Shown here: positions 1-11,337 of the stretch, in pieces
Layout of the letters: each line of letters starts with the position of its first letter
Position numbering within the stretch: the first letter of the stretch is position 1
Source: Ischnura elegans
Lineage: Eukaryota; Arthropoda; Insecta; Odonata; Coenagrionidae
NCBI RefSeq assembly: GCF_921293095.1
Contig: NC_060256.1
Span: forward strand, 86,645,851 to 86,709,850
Length of the DNA stretch: 64,000 nucleotides
Direction: 5' to 3'
Position numbers and translations under genes: made by a program
The notes under the pieces: model-generated
What the model saw: the letters and a program-made list of their open reading frames with translations, nothing else
What the model was told of the DNA's origin: nothing
Database searches by the model: none

Positions 1-52
1 TCTGGGGGGGGGGGTTTTATCCCCCAAAACCCCCCCCCTCGCTGCGCCACTG
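1..52. mobile_element. right end of a hAT-type MITE, cut by the window edge
   Basis: A G-run, a short AT-containing spacer and a C-run are followed by the terminus CGCTGCGCCACTG. The same ending closes the complete elements at 39904-40219 and 45615-45923, which have 8-bp target duplications. Only the last 52 bases are present here, so the flanking duplication cannot be tested. Confidence 0.7.
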
Positions 53-2630
53 TCATGTTCATAGTGTGTCCTATCAGTCATGCGCTTCAGAAACAATAAA
101 AAGTGGAAACACTCATCATTATATGACAGAAGTATACGCGTTAGTCAGAATGCCAAGAAAAGATCACTATTAATCCTGAGAAGACCTCACGAAAATATAA
201 TTAGGGCTGTTTACTGAAATTCCTATTCGTGCTGGTATAACCTATGAATTTCGTAACTTTTCAATGCTTATCCTAGGGATGGCTAGTATTATGTAGTGAA
301 TAATTAAAAAAAATGGATTGCTCTACACTCGTATTCATATATCTCAGAAGAGCAAAAACAAATATCAGGTAAAATATACGTTTGCAAAAGTACAAATTTT
401 ATGTTTTACTTCGGCTGATCTGAGCTACAGTTCAAATTTACATAAAGATAGTCATGGCGTTATTTTTACTAATGCATACGGGAGGCTTACCGGGAGGGTT
501 ATTCTGTATATATCCGAATCCGGGCTCAAATTCGGATGACGTCACTGATGGAGACAAATGCATTGTTCGGAATTGCACCAAGCGACCGCCCACAGCGGGC
601 GAGTAACGGCTCACTCAGAGCCCTCTAGATTGCCTCGTAATAACTACGAAGTGGAGTCGTCGATGCCCGCCATTGGTACATCAATAATTTGTTGTTGGCT
701 ATGTTGAAGCACAGACGTCGAGAAGGGTGGAGTTTGTTTATTTCCAATATTCCAGTTGATAACTAAGAAAAATCAAAATTTCGTTCGCAAAAAGCATTCC
801 AAATAACCAAGAATGAGTGCTTAGGTTTTTCACTTTATTATTGACGTTCCCATTGTTGTTACGCTTCAAATGTTTCTAGTTTGGTTCTTCCATGCTGCGG
901 AAAATATCTCAGCTCTTCTTAAAAGCCCAACAATTTTCATATGTTTAATAAAACTTTAAATAAAAAACACGATATTTTGTTCAGCCAGGCGATAAGGTAC
1001 TTTCCACCCATCTCTATCAATCACGCTTCAAGGTCCTCCAGCATCGCAGTATGCCGAATTTACTTGTGTACATAAAAGGATGTTCCATGAGAACGACTTG
1101 CCTGAATTTTCTCAAACAAATTTTCTGTGTTTGGGAAATTTTAGCCATCATAGTCGTCATGAATATTACATATTAAAATAAAGGATTCTTCAGCCTCTAC
1201 TACCCGTTTTGTCTGTCACCTGTCTGACATCTGTCACCTGAGTCTCAAGATCAATATCTCTAAGACCGTTAAGAAAAATTGCCAATTCATCAGCAAAAAA
1301 CACTTCAGATAACTCCATAGATTAGTTTCAGGGTGTTTTCTTTATTTCCGATTTTCCCATAGCCGTCACGGTTAAAAATATTTTGTAGTTTAGTTCTTAC
1401 GGGAGCAGTAAAATATTTTAAATCTTTTTGAATGCCTGGCGATCTTAATTGTTCAATAAACCTTGAAAAGCACGAGGCCTTTTCATTTCCCCATAATAAT
1501 AAATAGTGTAAGGAAGTTTTAGCCTGACGATAGCGAACACCGCCTTCCTCAAAGCGGAACCATAAGAGACTAGTCGACTTGGTGACGAAGTAGTGTTGAG
1601 AGTGTAACCCATAGTCTATCCAAACTCGAAAGGCATTTAGGCACCGCTCGAGAGCCCAACCATAGCCTGCCCTCCGCCAAATATTAGCCGGGGTCCGGTC
1701 GACCGATCCCTTTACCCTGCGTAAAATAAGTGTGTCCTTACCATGATATTTCGAAACCTAAACCAACCAAATCTATCCAACGGAACGCGGTTGGTGATTT
1801 AAAAAAACTAATAATGAATGTGATCCAAGCGACTGTACTCAAAGGGAAATTCAAAGATGAGGATGTTCTCATTCCGAAGATTCCATGATCCCAACTTATA
1901 TGCACATTTGAGCTTGAACGAATTCCAGTTCGTGTTGCATTCGTGATGATGATGACAAATCAAAAGGTCAATCTTTCAGTGTTTGTAATTTTTGTACTCA
2001 TGTGCTCATGAAAAACCCAAGATTTTATATGTAGTTTGTTCACGAGTAGGTTAACCATCCACTTCCGCTTCTTTTCTTCGCTTCGCTATATTTATTTCGA
2101 TTCATCCGCTTTGTCTTGCACCTGATAAAAAACAAAAACTGTCATATATCAGGAAGTGCTTAACTTAAGAGATTAAACCCGAATGTGTAGGTGCCGTGGT
2201 ACGTTTACGCAGTGCACTTCCCCAAACCGAGTTATAACCAGCGGGCCACGAGTATACGACATATTAATGCTTCTCTTGGGGCTATTTTCGCGAGATTTTG
2301 AGCATCAGTCAAGTATCGGCCTATCGATGCGTAAAATTTATCCAAAAATGGGTTTGACATTAATAATTCCTTTATAAGACCACAGTGTCTTATATTCCTA
2401 AGTTAAAACAAAAAAAATAGAAAATTCATTGAAAAAATCCATATGTACATGCCTTGGTCTACTTCCCCGGTGTAGTTTGAATAAAGAAAATACGTTTCTA
2501 ACAAGCCATTGTTATGATTATTTATGTTTTCTAATTTTTTTAAATTTTTACCGTAATCTAAATATTATTAAAATCAGTACAGTCCGCCCTTGATTAACAA
2601 ATGGTGTTACTAACTGTTCAGTGATTAATA
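53..2630. other. no recognisable gene; diffuse AT-rich DNA
   Basis: Only short chance frames occur here. A somewhat GC-richer patch lies at 540-690 and another at 1500-1720, but neither shows a family signature. The part after about 2040 may be the body of the element whose possible 3' end is at 2631-2659. Confidence 0.5.
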
Positions 2631-2659
2631 GGCGGTACGAAGTTCGTCGGGTCAGCTAG
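2631..2659 (+). mobile_element. possible Helitron 3' terminus
   Basis: A short palindrome ACGAAGTTCGT (2637-2647) is followed after eight bases by CTAG and then T. A hairpin close to a terminal CTRR is the hallmark of Helitron 3' ends, which insert between A and T. No matching 5' TC end was located and no Rep/helicase frame is present, so this would be a non-autonomous copy. The call rests on one end only. Confidence 0.35.
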
Positions 2660-2916
2660 TATTGTTATAAAATATTGTTGTAAATGAATTATAAATACTA
2701 TTTTAGTAGTTATTTCTCATGTACGCACTTAAGCTTTGTTAACAGGCTACAAAGGTAACACAAAATGAGCTACACTATATGTAAAGCATAATTTATTATT
2801 ATTTTGGATTGTAGCCTCCGTAAGTAAAAAGTTTATCCTTTGAGGCTACCTAAAATTACTCAATTTCTATTGTCATTTAATTTTCGTGTGGAGTAATAAA
2901 ATATAATGATTTTACA

Positions 2917-3253
2917 AATCGCACTCCACTCTGAAAAATTATTTCACAAAAGCAAGCGTAATTCGTAATTTTTTATTACAGTTTTGATTTCTATGCGTAA
3001 TTTCATGAAAAAATAGTCTATACACGATGGAGTTATGTCAATTAATAATGTAACACTTGGTGTGACTAGTGTGACACGTTAAAAAAAAGGAAAAATACAA
3101 TTTTTTTGCAACCACTAAGTGTCACATAACTAATTGACATAATCCCATCGTATTTGCATTCCCATGAAATCACACGTAGAAATGAAATCTGTGATAAAAA
3201 ATTATAAATTAAGCTTAATTTTATGCATTAATTTTTCAGGGTGTAGTGCGATT
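2917..3253. mobile_element. foldback MITE with long imperfect arms
   Basis: The left part (2917-3062) is the imperfect reverse complement of the right part (3108-3253). The outer ends read AATCGCACTCCAC on the left and GTGTAGTGCGATT on the right. Inner matching blocks include TTATGTCAATTA on the left and TAATTGACATAA on the right. The spacer is about 45 bases. The arms carry many substitutions, so the element is old. No target duplication is evident and the superfamily is unknown. Confidence 0.7.
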
Positions 3254-4379
3254 CGTGACTCATCATAGCCCGCGTGATCGACCGAACCCCGGCCATTGTT
3301 GGTCTCTCGACCTCCACCTGTCCCCCTAACCCGCCCTACCTGTTTGGACAGACTATAGAGCACTCTATGTAATACATGCTTATAGAGACGGCAGTATGCG
3401 TATCCAATGATCAAAAACCATTAACAGCCGAATGCCGGATAAAAATTCGAATCAGGTACCAAGCGTGGAAAATGTGTGATTTCATGATTTGCGAACGGTA
3501 AGCAGATGAGAATTTGAATATTTTCGGAGGGGGTTAGGGGGGGGTACGATCATTAATAACCAATTTCGCAATCGGCTCCCTCAATCAATACGGAATCGAG
3601 ACAATAATTGAATCGTTTAATCGATGATGTGAGCGCATTTGAATGACTTATTCCCCCGGAATGATGCAAGCCGTAATGAGAGCGGCCATATTTCAAAAAT
3701 CGTCATGATTTAATTTCGCGCGCTATTTAACCGCGAATTCACAACATTCTCGCACATGCCGACCGCCCCTAAACCGATTGCCAAGGTTTCATCGCGTTTT
3801 CCAACCCCTCAATTATGAAAGCGAAAACAAGCGGACGCCATGAAAATTCATCAACGCGATTTATGGAATTGTGCCCACAAAAATATGCGGGGAATTTAAT
3901 GAGGATTAAAAAAAAAAACAAATGACGACGAAAATAGAATGTTATATCCACGCATTCATAAATTCCTCTAAAAAGCTCCATTATGAGAAGGTCAAAGTAC
4001 TTCAACCTTTACCATTGGCATAATATTCTCATCCACCATTTTTTTTAAAAACTTCATGCTGTCCATTGCTTTTTTGTACTGACATTATATATAATAGAGA
4101 ACGTGGATTGAAGCGCTTTACAGTGAGGAAATATCTACATTTCCATATTACACCGCAAGCCGCCTCAATGAGCATGTGGGGGGGGTTGCTAGGACACCAG
4201 AAATCAACAAATAAAAAGTAAATATCATTTACGACCGCCATTAGGAAACTTCCTCTTTAAATCCCTCTTTCCTTTCTCCGCCCTTCCCAAATAACAAATG
4301 AGCGGATGAGGCGTTCATAGAAGTGAAGTATTACGTTACATCTGTGTGTATTTAATCATGCTTTTTTGTTGTTGTTTCT
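3254..4379. other. no recognisable gene
   Basis: AT-rich sequence with G-runs near 3525-3545 and 4177-4186. The open frames here have no recognisable domain and no splice context. Confidence 0.5.
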
Positions 4380-4475
4380 TAGTTACACTTTATTATTTAA
4401 CCATTTTTTTTAATCCAATGTAAAAGGTCGCATGTACTGTTTTTGGGTTTATTGCAAATAAATAAATAAATAAAA
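4380..4475 (+). repeat. possible LINE 3' tail ending in an (AAAT)n tract
   Basis: A T-rich stretch runs into repeated AAAT units at about 4455-4475, the kind of simple tail left by Jockey/CR1-like non-LTR elements. No coding remnant is attached, so this may be a 3' truncated copy or an ordinary microsatellite. Confidence 0.3.
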
Positions 4476-4713
4476 TCACATGCGAAGTTCACCACACCAT
4501 TGATTTTACAGCTTAGGGGATAAACGAATTACCATACCTGCCCGTTTGGCAAAATATCCCTCTAAATTTATCGTTTCTCCCTGACCTGGAAATGTAGTGA
4601 GATTCTATTATGATGTTGTCCGTTCTGCTACGATAAATGTGTATTCTTAGCTGCTCAAGCAATCGGAGCGAAGCGCGCAGCCGCTGACTCTGGCGGCTCC
4701 CAGCATAAGTTAG

Positions 4714-5371
4714 TAGGGTGGTTTCCTATTATTTTTTAATTGCCTAAATCGAAAGATTATTACTCCTGGAGTAAAAATTTCACCCTCTTAGATTTTCGAA
4801 TAACAATATCTATTTTTCGAGATTAAACGAAAAGTGAAACTTTTCCACCGCGCGAAAACGCGACGGCTAAGTAGGAATGCTGGTAAAAGTCCGTGTGACG
4901 TCTTTCTGGTTCCCACTACCGCAAAGTGAGGTGACCTTGACGCGAGTGTTGAGCGCTGATACGACCCAGGATGCCAGAAGGTAGCTGAGTACCCTGCTAG
5001 CAGGTAGCGCTTGGCTTAAATATGGATCATTACTACCTTATCAAATGAAGGAAACTTTCCGACCTTAGACAATTTTAATAAGTTATTATTAAGAGATGTT
5101 TCCCTGAGCTCTGTGCCTCATGCATACATTGGTAATCTCAGACAATGTAAAACTCCTATCTACTCGTGTGGAAGCTAGGTCCCTGTGACGTCACGTGGAG
5201 TGGAATCGGCGCCAATCTGGCCTTTTTCAAATGAGGTTAAAATTGACAATTGCCATTCGTCTAAACTGGGATTTCTAAAACAAAATAATTTGTATATAAT
5301 GGAAACCCAAATGGTGGGTAACGAATAGCAATCAATGCATTTCGTTTTCTTTGCTGAAGGAAACTACCCTA
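4714..5371 (+). mobile_element. 0.66-kb TA-flanked MITE, copy A
   Basis: Begins TA-GGGTGGTTTCCTATTATT and ends GGAAACTACCC-TA, so the termini are inverted (AGGGTGGTTTCC / GGAAACTACCCT) and both sides carry TA. Four more copies lie at 27691-28353, 31232-31893, 43750-43966 (truncated) and 55697-56365 (inverted). All share a body with a TGACGTCACGTG-like box and a CTGCTAGCAG palindrome. There is no transposase frame. TA flanks suggest a Tc1/mariner-type mobiliser, but this is inferred. Confidence 0.75.
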
Positions 5372-5384
5372 TTCGCATAACATC

Positions 5385-5530
5385 TGCGTAAAGCTTTTTG
5401 TACGGCGTAAAAGTTTTTGACGAATCTCTCCTTTGTATTTATTTTAAGTTCACGGATTAAGTATTTCTGCGCCGGATCCCATATGCTCGCTGCATATTCA
5501 ATATGTGGCCGTACGAGTGCTAAATAGCGC
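5385..5530 (-). pseudogene. Jockey/CR1-like LINE reverse transcriptase C-terminal remnant
   Basis: Read on the minus strand, this encodes a piece resembling RPHIEYAASIWDP, the conserved block just after the palm domain in Jockey/CR1/I-type reverse transcriptases. The same block appears in the copies at 38065 and 44320. Only about 45 codons remain, directly after MITE copy A. It is a dead fragment. Confidence 0.65.
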
Positions 5531-5549
5531 CTCTCTTATACTTTATCAT

Positions 5550-5815
5550 CGGAAAATCTTCCCACGGCACTGGCCTTTTCTTTAAACTCTTGCACAGAAA
5601 TCCTCTCATAAGCTCCTCCCTGTTAATGAAGGCGTCTTTTGCTAACGCAATTACCTTCCTCATGTCTATTCCTCTTCTTCCTCATGTCATGTCATCTCAT
5701 GTTTCATCCTCATGTCATGTAGTATTCGCTTTTCTCTAGTATGCTGCCAAAATAGTTGTATTGCTCCATCTGCTCAAAGTTCTGCCTTGTTTTTGACATA
5801 ATTATGAAATTAAAT
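5550..5815 (-). pseudogene. LINE ORF2 remnant, craniofacial-protein-2-like type
   Basis: Minus-strand reading gives a piece with YNYFGSILEK followed, after damage, by a stretch like ALAKDAFINREELM. This matches the linker between the palm and the C-terminal domain of the LINE family that is better preserved at 11338-11688 and 20948-21575 (pattern YLGS-I--D, then A-AK-AF--K). Frames are broken. Confidence 0.5.
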
Positions 5816-5866
5816 CCAACGATTACATTAAGGGGAGAAATAGTTTCAACCGGTAGAATACTCATA

Positions 5867-6150
5867 CAATGGACGTACCCAGCGAGGGGCACGAGGGGGC
5901 AACTGTCCCCCCCAACCTTAGAAGCAAAAGTTACAAATGTCTTTAGGGATAATAATATATTTTCAATCAAATAATTTTAAAAATTAATATAGAGCTGTTA
6001 CAGTTTCCTTAAAATTTTGATTTCATTCACCTTTTCCATGCTTAAATATTATCTACAACTTGAACAACCATGACTTGCCCCCCCCCCCACAAGTGGGTAC
6101 CAACCATGGGTTGCCCCCCCCCCCCCCCCCCCCCACTGGGTACGCCCTTG
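5867..6150. mobile_element. hAT-type MITE (GTACCCAG family)
   Basis: The termini are CAATGGACGTACCCAG at the left and CTGGGTACGCCCTTG at the right, imperfect inverted repeats of the CA-GG type typical of hAT elements. Flanking octamers TACTCATA and CACTTGTA agree at 5 of 8 positions, with only transitions between them. G/C homopolymers lie inside, including a run of about 18 C at 6114-6134. Same family as the element at 14454-14768. Confidence 0.65.
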
Positions 6151-7090
6151 CACTTGTATAAAAAAGATTCGTTAATTTCCTTTCCTGGGGAAACTGGGCC
6201 ACCCATAAGAAATTTGTTCGAATGCATCTCACACATGTAAAGATTCAGAATAAAACGGTAGCACCTTCAAAAAAAGCTACCTTTTCCGTAAATGTAAAAA
6301 TCTTAACCCAGATGGTGGGGATGTTGGTATTTTGCGAATCGCTCTCGTAATGTCATTATTATTCAAAGGTCAGGGCGGGAAAGGAGGTCAGCGCAGCAAA
6401 GGTCAAGTCCTCCTCGGATCAAAAGCGAAACCCCTTTCGTTCGCATTGTTTACGTGTTTATTAAAGGTGAACGAACGCTTTAATGCTATATATAGAGTGG
6501 GCAGATTTCGGCTAGGCCACTGCACCTTCGAATCTTGAGGGAGCGTGAATAAATGTAAGTATAGACAAACCCTTTCGTGGCGAGTGAATTCTTTCCTATT
6601 TCTTTCATTCCACTAATAACTTGTAAAAATTGATTATTATACGTCATTATGCGGAGAGTTTCCTGTGATCGTGCCTCCAACTCATCTTTTACTCAATAAT
6701 GAGGTGTAGAAAAAAAACTCATTGACAAATCAATTTTTGTAATACATGAAATCATAAAATGGTCAACAATGAAAACATAAAAAAGTCTTTCAGCTCACAA
6801 AAAAACTAACAAAAATAGCATTTTTTTAGTTTCCAACAGTTTAAAAAATAAAACAAAAACAAAAAATCCAACCGAAAAAGTTTATACCTTTAATGTCTCA
6901 TTGTTCTCACAACTGTTTTTATTTTTTAAACGTATTCTCCTGCACTGGAATGACACATCTGGACACATACGGTAGCTATCTTTTGCCAATTAGTTGTACA
7001 ATTTTAGTATTTGATTGAATTGATAATTTACTGCAATCAATTATTCTGCATGTTAGAATTAGTCTTCCTATAATTGCAATGGCAATTAAA
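6151..7090. other. no recognisable gene
   Basis: AT-rich sequence with only short frames and poly(A/T) tracts. Nothing with a domain signature or splice context was seen. Confidence 0.5.
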
Positions 7091-7091
7091 G

Positions 7092-7166
7092 AACCTGGGT
7101 AGCGTAGTGGTCTGCGCATTGGCCCGGAATGCCAAAGGTCCGTGGTTCGATTCCCGGTCCAGGGGA
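7092..7166 (+). mobile_element. tRNA-derived SINE head
   Basis: Contains a Pol III A box TAGCGTAGTGG (7100-7110) and a perfect B box GGTTCGATTCC (7144-7154) about 34 bases apart, flanked by a short CCTGG/CCAGG pairing. The rest of the cloverleaf is poorly paired and no anticodon arm is convincing, so a SINE head is more likely than a working tRNA gene. The 3' body is short or lost. Confidence 0.6.
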
Positions 7167-7504
7167 ATTGTTTCTCATGGCAATTCTTGTATATTAGTCT
7201 TCCTAATTTAGTACATATTTTACGACCTTACTAGCAGCCTCTACTTCAATTTCTCCTGCACATGCAATGGGAGGGTATGCACTGGTCCTTTACACATTAG
7301 TTGTATTAATCTCTTTGTTTTTCACCATGGCACAACCAAAATTAATGAAGAGGTAGAATATATCGCACCGGAGCAGTAGACGAAAAATCCGGATCCAAAC
7401 GGCCCAACCGATGGCAGTGTTGTACAAAGCGGTGGGATGCATTCAAGAAAGAAAACGTATCCCGGCGAAGTCCATTCTGCTATTGATAGGGGCGCACATG
7501 AGGA

Positions 7505-7665
7505 TCCCCACATGTAACATCTACATAGTAACGTACGAGCCACCTTTAGGGTGTTTGGCAAGAGGTGACAATCACCACCAAGCACCATGCAATTGGATTC
7601 CCAATTGCATACCACACGGTCCAAAAAACGTTACGCATAGTAACAAATTATTATACCATATTCAT
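7505..7665 (-). mobile_element. LINE 3' tail (GTAGATGTAGAT family)
   Basis: On the minus strand this reads CACCTCTTGCCAAACACCCT followed by a GGTGGCTCG block and TATGTAGATGT. The same block follows the reverse transcriptase remnants at 38570-38661 and 44862-44970 and stands alone at 12660-12772. It is therefore the 3' untranslated end of that LINE family, here strongly 5'-truncated. Confidence 0.7.
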
Positions 7666-7820
7666 TTAAAGGAAAAACTTGCTAAATACTCATTAAGGTT
7701 ATCTGTCAATAAAACTAGAACACGCAAAATACGCTTGTAATACGATGTACTTTTTTTAAGTCGAATGAGCGGTATCTTCGAGGAATCGGTTTTGCGGATA
7801 TTGGTTATCATCATCACTGG

Positions 7821-8470
7821 TCAACAATCCTTAGATTGATTTGACGCAGCTCTCCACTCAGTTCTCCTATCGGCTAATCTTTTCACACCTACGTATTTCT
7901 TCTCTTTCACATTTTTCTTTACCTGTTCCATATATTTTGTTCGAGGTCTTCCTTTTCCGTTCTTGCCATCTACTTGTACCTCCACGATTGTCCTCATCAG
8001 GACATCATGTCTTAAGATGTGGCCAATAAGGTTGTTCCGTCTTCTTATTAAGGTTTTCATGAGGCTTCTCTTCTCTCCTACTCTCCTTGGGACTTCCTCG
8101 TTACTAACTCGGTCGATCCATTTGATTTTCATCATTCTTCTGTGGCACCACATTTCGGCAGCTTCTAGCCTTGACTTCTCTGCACCTATCAACGTCCAAG
8201 CCTCGTTCCCATTGAGAATCATGCTATATATGCAGAATTTGTTTCATTGTTTCCTATATTCTATACTTGAACTCTCAGCTGTAAGAAGATTCTTCTTTTT
8301 GTAGAAAGTCCTCTTCGCCTGCGCTATTCTACTGATTATTTCTTTCTTGCTTCTTTTTTCGCTGCTAAATCGGCTTCTTAGGTAACAAAACTGTTTCATT
8401 TCTTCAATCATTTGTATTCCTAGCTTAATGTTTGTCCTAGCCTCCTCTCTTTTGCTGCATATTAATATCT
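7821..8470 (-). pseudogene. LINE ORF2 C-terminal remnant, craniofacial-protein-2-like
   Basis: Minus strand. A 133-codon open stretch (8222-7821) contains AEMWCHRRMMKIKWIDRVSN, then RRNNLIGHILRHD and GKGRPRTKYMEQVKK. This is the domain that follows the palm in a widespread arthropod LINE family often mis-annotated as craniofacial development protein 2. Upstream (8470-8225) a frame-broken piece resembles the motif-rich linker, with SRIAQAKRTFYKKKN. There is no intact palm domain and there are several stops, so it is a dead 5'-truncated copy. It is close in sequence to the copy at 40403-41112. Confidence 0.8.
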
Positions 8471-8790
8471 TATTCTTCTTTTTTTATTTGCAGCAGATGA
8501 CTGGTCATTGTCTTTTCCATATTTTTCATAGTATTCTTCAAATCTTTCTCCGATTCTATCCTTGCTTTCTCAGCTGCGGTCATTGTCCATAACTCACTTC
8601 CATGTAGGAGCGTACTCCAAATGTAGATTCTCATAAATTCTTTCCTTACTTCCATATTTAAGTTACTCGCTGTAAGCAGGTCTCTCTTTTGGTGGAATGC
8701 TCCTTTTGCTTGAGCTATTTTTCTGCTAATTTCTTTCTACCTTCTCCCGTCGCTAGTGATCCTGCTTCCCAAATAACAGTATTGGATGTT
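8471..8790 (-). pseudogene. second LINE fragment of the same family, joined head to tail
   Basis: The minus-strand frame carries IAQAKGAFHQKRDLLTASN and then IYIWSTLLHGSELWTMTAAE, equivalent to the linker and first part of the C-terminal domain. It then switches abruptly at about 8557 to sequence resembling the region upstream of the neighbouring fragment. It is thus an interrupted copy fused to the one at 7821-8470. Confidence 0.6.
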
Positions 8791-9000
8791 GGTCAGGTGA
8801 CAGAATTTTCAAATGGATAGTACAGGAGGGAGGATTTTTTATTATAATATTCATAATGACGATGGTGACAAAAAATACCCAAAAAAGAAATTGTATAAGA
8901 AAATGCAAAGGTTCCTCGAGGACCACCCTTGTATATAGTGTAGCGGAAAAATATTAATGCAAACCCCTTTGGCATCTGAATGCGGCCCGAGTACATGAGT
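8768..9000. repeat. unclassified interspersed repeat, copy 1
   Basis: The segment from TTGGTCAGGTGACAGAATTT to the CCTCGAG-GA-CA-CCTTGTA block recurs in diverged form at 9350-9440 plus 9805-9905, where a MITE and other sequence interrupt it. A shorter relative of the leading part is at 7760-7805. No coding capacity or termini were recognised. Confidence 0.5.
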
Positions 9001-9317
9001 TCGGCATAATCCGATGTCAAAGAGCCTTGAGTTGAAAAGTGATTGATAGCGATAAGCGGTGAGTAGCGAATTTGACGAAATTTTTAAAGCATTTTTTATA
9101 ACAGATATAAAGGAAATTATGACAACTCGATATGTTGTACCACTAAAAAGGCATAAACCCGATGAGTCCGCAAGCAAAAAAAACTCAAAATAATAATTTA
9201 AAAAATGATTTCATTATAAGAGGAGAATGAAATAGTTAATTAGCGTCTAAATAAATGTCCTGCCATCAGTCAAAGCAGAAAAGAACGACCTATAGTATGA
9301 TTTACTTTTCCTTTAAG

Positions 9318-9910
9318 CCGAATGAGCGGTCTCCGAGATATTGGTCTAGTGGATATTGGCCAGGTGAAAGAATTTTACAACGGATCGTAGAGGCTGGAAA
9401 ATCCTATAATGTGATACTCATGATGGCTAACAAAAAAAAAAGAAAATGTAGCTCATTTCCCCGTGAAATTTGGATCGCTTTGGCGACCAGCGACGTGAGT
9501 GGCGACTTTTGTAAAACCGTTTCAAAGCGCGGTGGGTGACAGCGCATTTAGAGGGCGACGTAAAGGCCGTTTTACACGGGGCACGTACTTGCACAATCTG
9601 ATACGTGTACGAAGGCGCAGTCTAAATTGCGTCGTGTAAAGCGGTGAATTGCTAGAACACATGCGAGAATGCCTGGACGTGAGATGGCAAAATAGCCCGT
9701 TCTAATTTCGTTCGTGCATTCGCGCAATTCCACGCCATTATAAAAATAAATGCAGTTCTAACCTGTGCAATTCCGTGCCCCGTGTAAAACAGCCTTAAGG
9801 AACCTTTCTTGTAATATTCGTGACTAAAAATGCCCAGAAAGAAACAATGTTAGAGGAAATACCGGCGTTTCCTCGAGTACTATCCTTGTACACGGAGTAT
9901 ATTCGGCATG
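9318..9910. repeat. unclassified interspersed repeat, copy 2, interrupted
   Basis: Left half at 9318-9440 and right half at 9805-9910 align with 8768-9000. Between them lie about 120 bases of other sequence and the MITE at 9561-9797, so the MITE entered an older repeat. Confidence 0.5.
9561..9797. mobile_element. MITE with GGCCGTTTTACACGGGGCACG terminal repeats
   Basis: The left terminus TAAAGGCCGTTTTACACGGG and the right terminus, whose reverse complement starts TAAGGCTGTTTTACACGGGG, match over 24 bases with few differences. The 237-bp element has no coding capacity. CACGTGT-like and GCGCAATT motifs recur in inverted pairs inside. The superfamily is not settled because the target duplication is unclear. 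Confidence 0.75.
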
Positions 9911-11180
9911 CGCCGATGCTTAAAAACGTGATGGACGCAGTTATACTCCATGTACCTATGGTAGCGTGTATCTGACACCATTGTGGTGCGATAAAATGAG
10001 TTAGAGCGAATTCGCACGAAAGCTAAGAAGGAAGGGTAGGAGAGATTGAAATCTAAAGCCACGCAGGGGGTCCAAAAAAGAGGGGTGCACACTGGGGGGG
10101 CAGGAAAAATTATGGCCGAGTTGGTTGCATGGGTAAGAAGGAGGGCGGGAGTCAGTCGAGCGAAACGCACCGTGACGCAACAAATGACGAACGTAAATTC
10201 GCCGTGGCTGACGGCAACAATAGTCCCCTCTTTCTGACTCACCCATTGTTTCGCCTTTCAACGTTAAATCAATAATGACGTCAGTAGCTGAGGCAGATGG
10301 CTTCTTTATTTTCAGCATCACGTTACGAAGTTGGCACCCATTGAGTCAGCATGGCGTGAAATAGAATTGGATACCATTGATGGGACGAAAATTGAAAGAC
10401 TCTCTTTTATCCCATGCATATAATATCGACACTTACGCTCGTAAAGCACTATTAAAAAATCACTGCTTTCACACAAAATCGGCGGTACTTGAGTAAAGCA
10501 ACGCTGCCCCCAAACAAGAAGTGGAGAAGGTAACTAAATATGAAGTACATAATAGCTTACGAGCCACCTCTGTGTTTGGATGCTGGTGCCAATCAGTGTA
10601 TTTGATACAAACCTTTACAATTGGATAAATTTTCATGCATCATTAAATGAAAAATAATCGATACTGAAGGCATAGTTACCAAAAAAAGACAAAAAACAAT
10701 ACCTACATGAAAAATATAAAATTTAGATACTGATGAGGAACTTCAATGTTGGTAACTAGTGTGACAGCAATATCTACATACGCGAACGCTACCAAAGAAG
10801 TTGAAGTATCATTAAGAAATTAAAAAAAACAGGACAATGAGGTTCTATGACATTCCTTGTGTTTACTGAAAGTTTGATTTATTTTGAGATGAGTATTTTG
10901 AAAATTACGATCAGCATTCCCCGATACTCGAAGTATAATCGAATTAAGAATACATTTTACTCAACTTAGCGAATTTGAAATTATGAATTCCTGATGAGTA
11001 TATCTACATATGAGTGTAGACATGGGTATACAGTTGAAAAAACTTGCTATTTTAGAGGTTTATATATAATAACAAGAAATTTTTCTAGATTTAAAATGTT
11101 ACAAACGGCATATTCACTTCCTTTTTTATTATTTCTCCTATCTCTAATGACCTTTAATTCACTATTAATCCACACGTTCA
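9911..11180. other. no recognisable gene; one LINE-tail scrap
   Basis: At 10550-10605 a minus-strand scrap resembles the LINE 3' tail block (GAGCCACCTC then GTTTGG). A moderately CpG-containing patch occupies 10000-10250 with open frames on both strands but no family signature. The remainder is AT-rich. Confidence 0.4.
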
Positions 11181-11184
11181 TGCT

Positions 11185-11290
11185 TTCTTTCCATTCTGAC
11201 GCCTGTCATGGCGCAGCCACAACTGGGCTTTGAACCTGGATCCACAGGGTGAGGAGCCAAAACTCTGGCATTCGCAACAAATCCGATCAC
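11185..11290 (-). mobile_element. possible tRNA-derived SINE fragment
   Basis: On the minus strand, GGATCCAGGTTCAAAGCCC contains a B-box-like GGTTCAAAGCC, preceded by a possible A-box region in TTTTGGCTCC. The match is weaker than the SINE at 47926 and no tail or target duplication was found. Confidence 0.35.
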
Positions 11291-11337
11291 AATCGCTTTT
11301 CCGTTTCTTATTTCTGAGAGGATCGTTATGTGAGACT

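Noticed and set aside
7092-7166. Functional tRNA gene
   Set aside because: A and B boxes are good, but the T and anticodon stems do not pair convincingly and no clear anticodon loop is present. A SINE head is more likely.
7821-8222. Host gene for craniofacial development protein 2
   Set aside because: The frame matches the LINE C-terminal domain repeated at 11338, 17244, 20948 and 40711. The host-gene name is a known mis-annotation of this retroelement.
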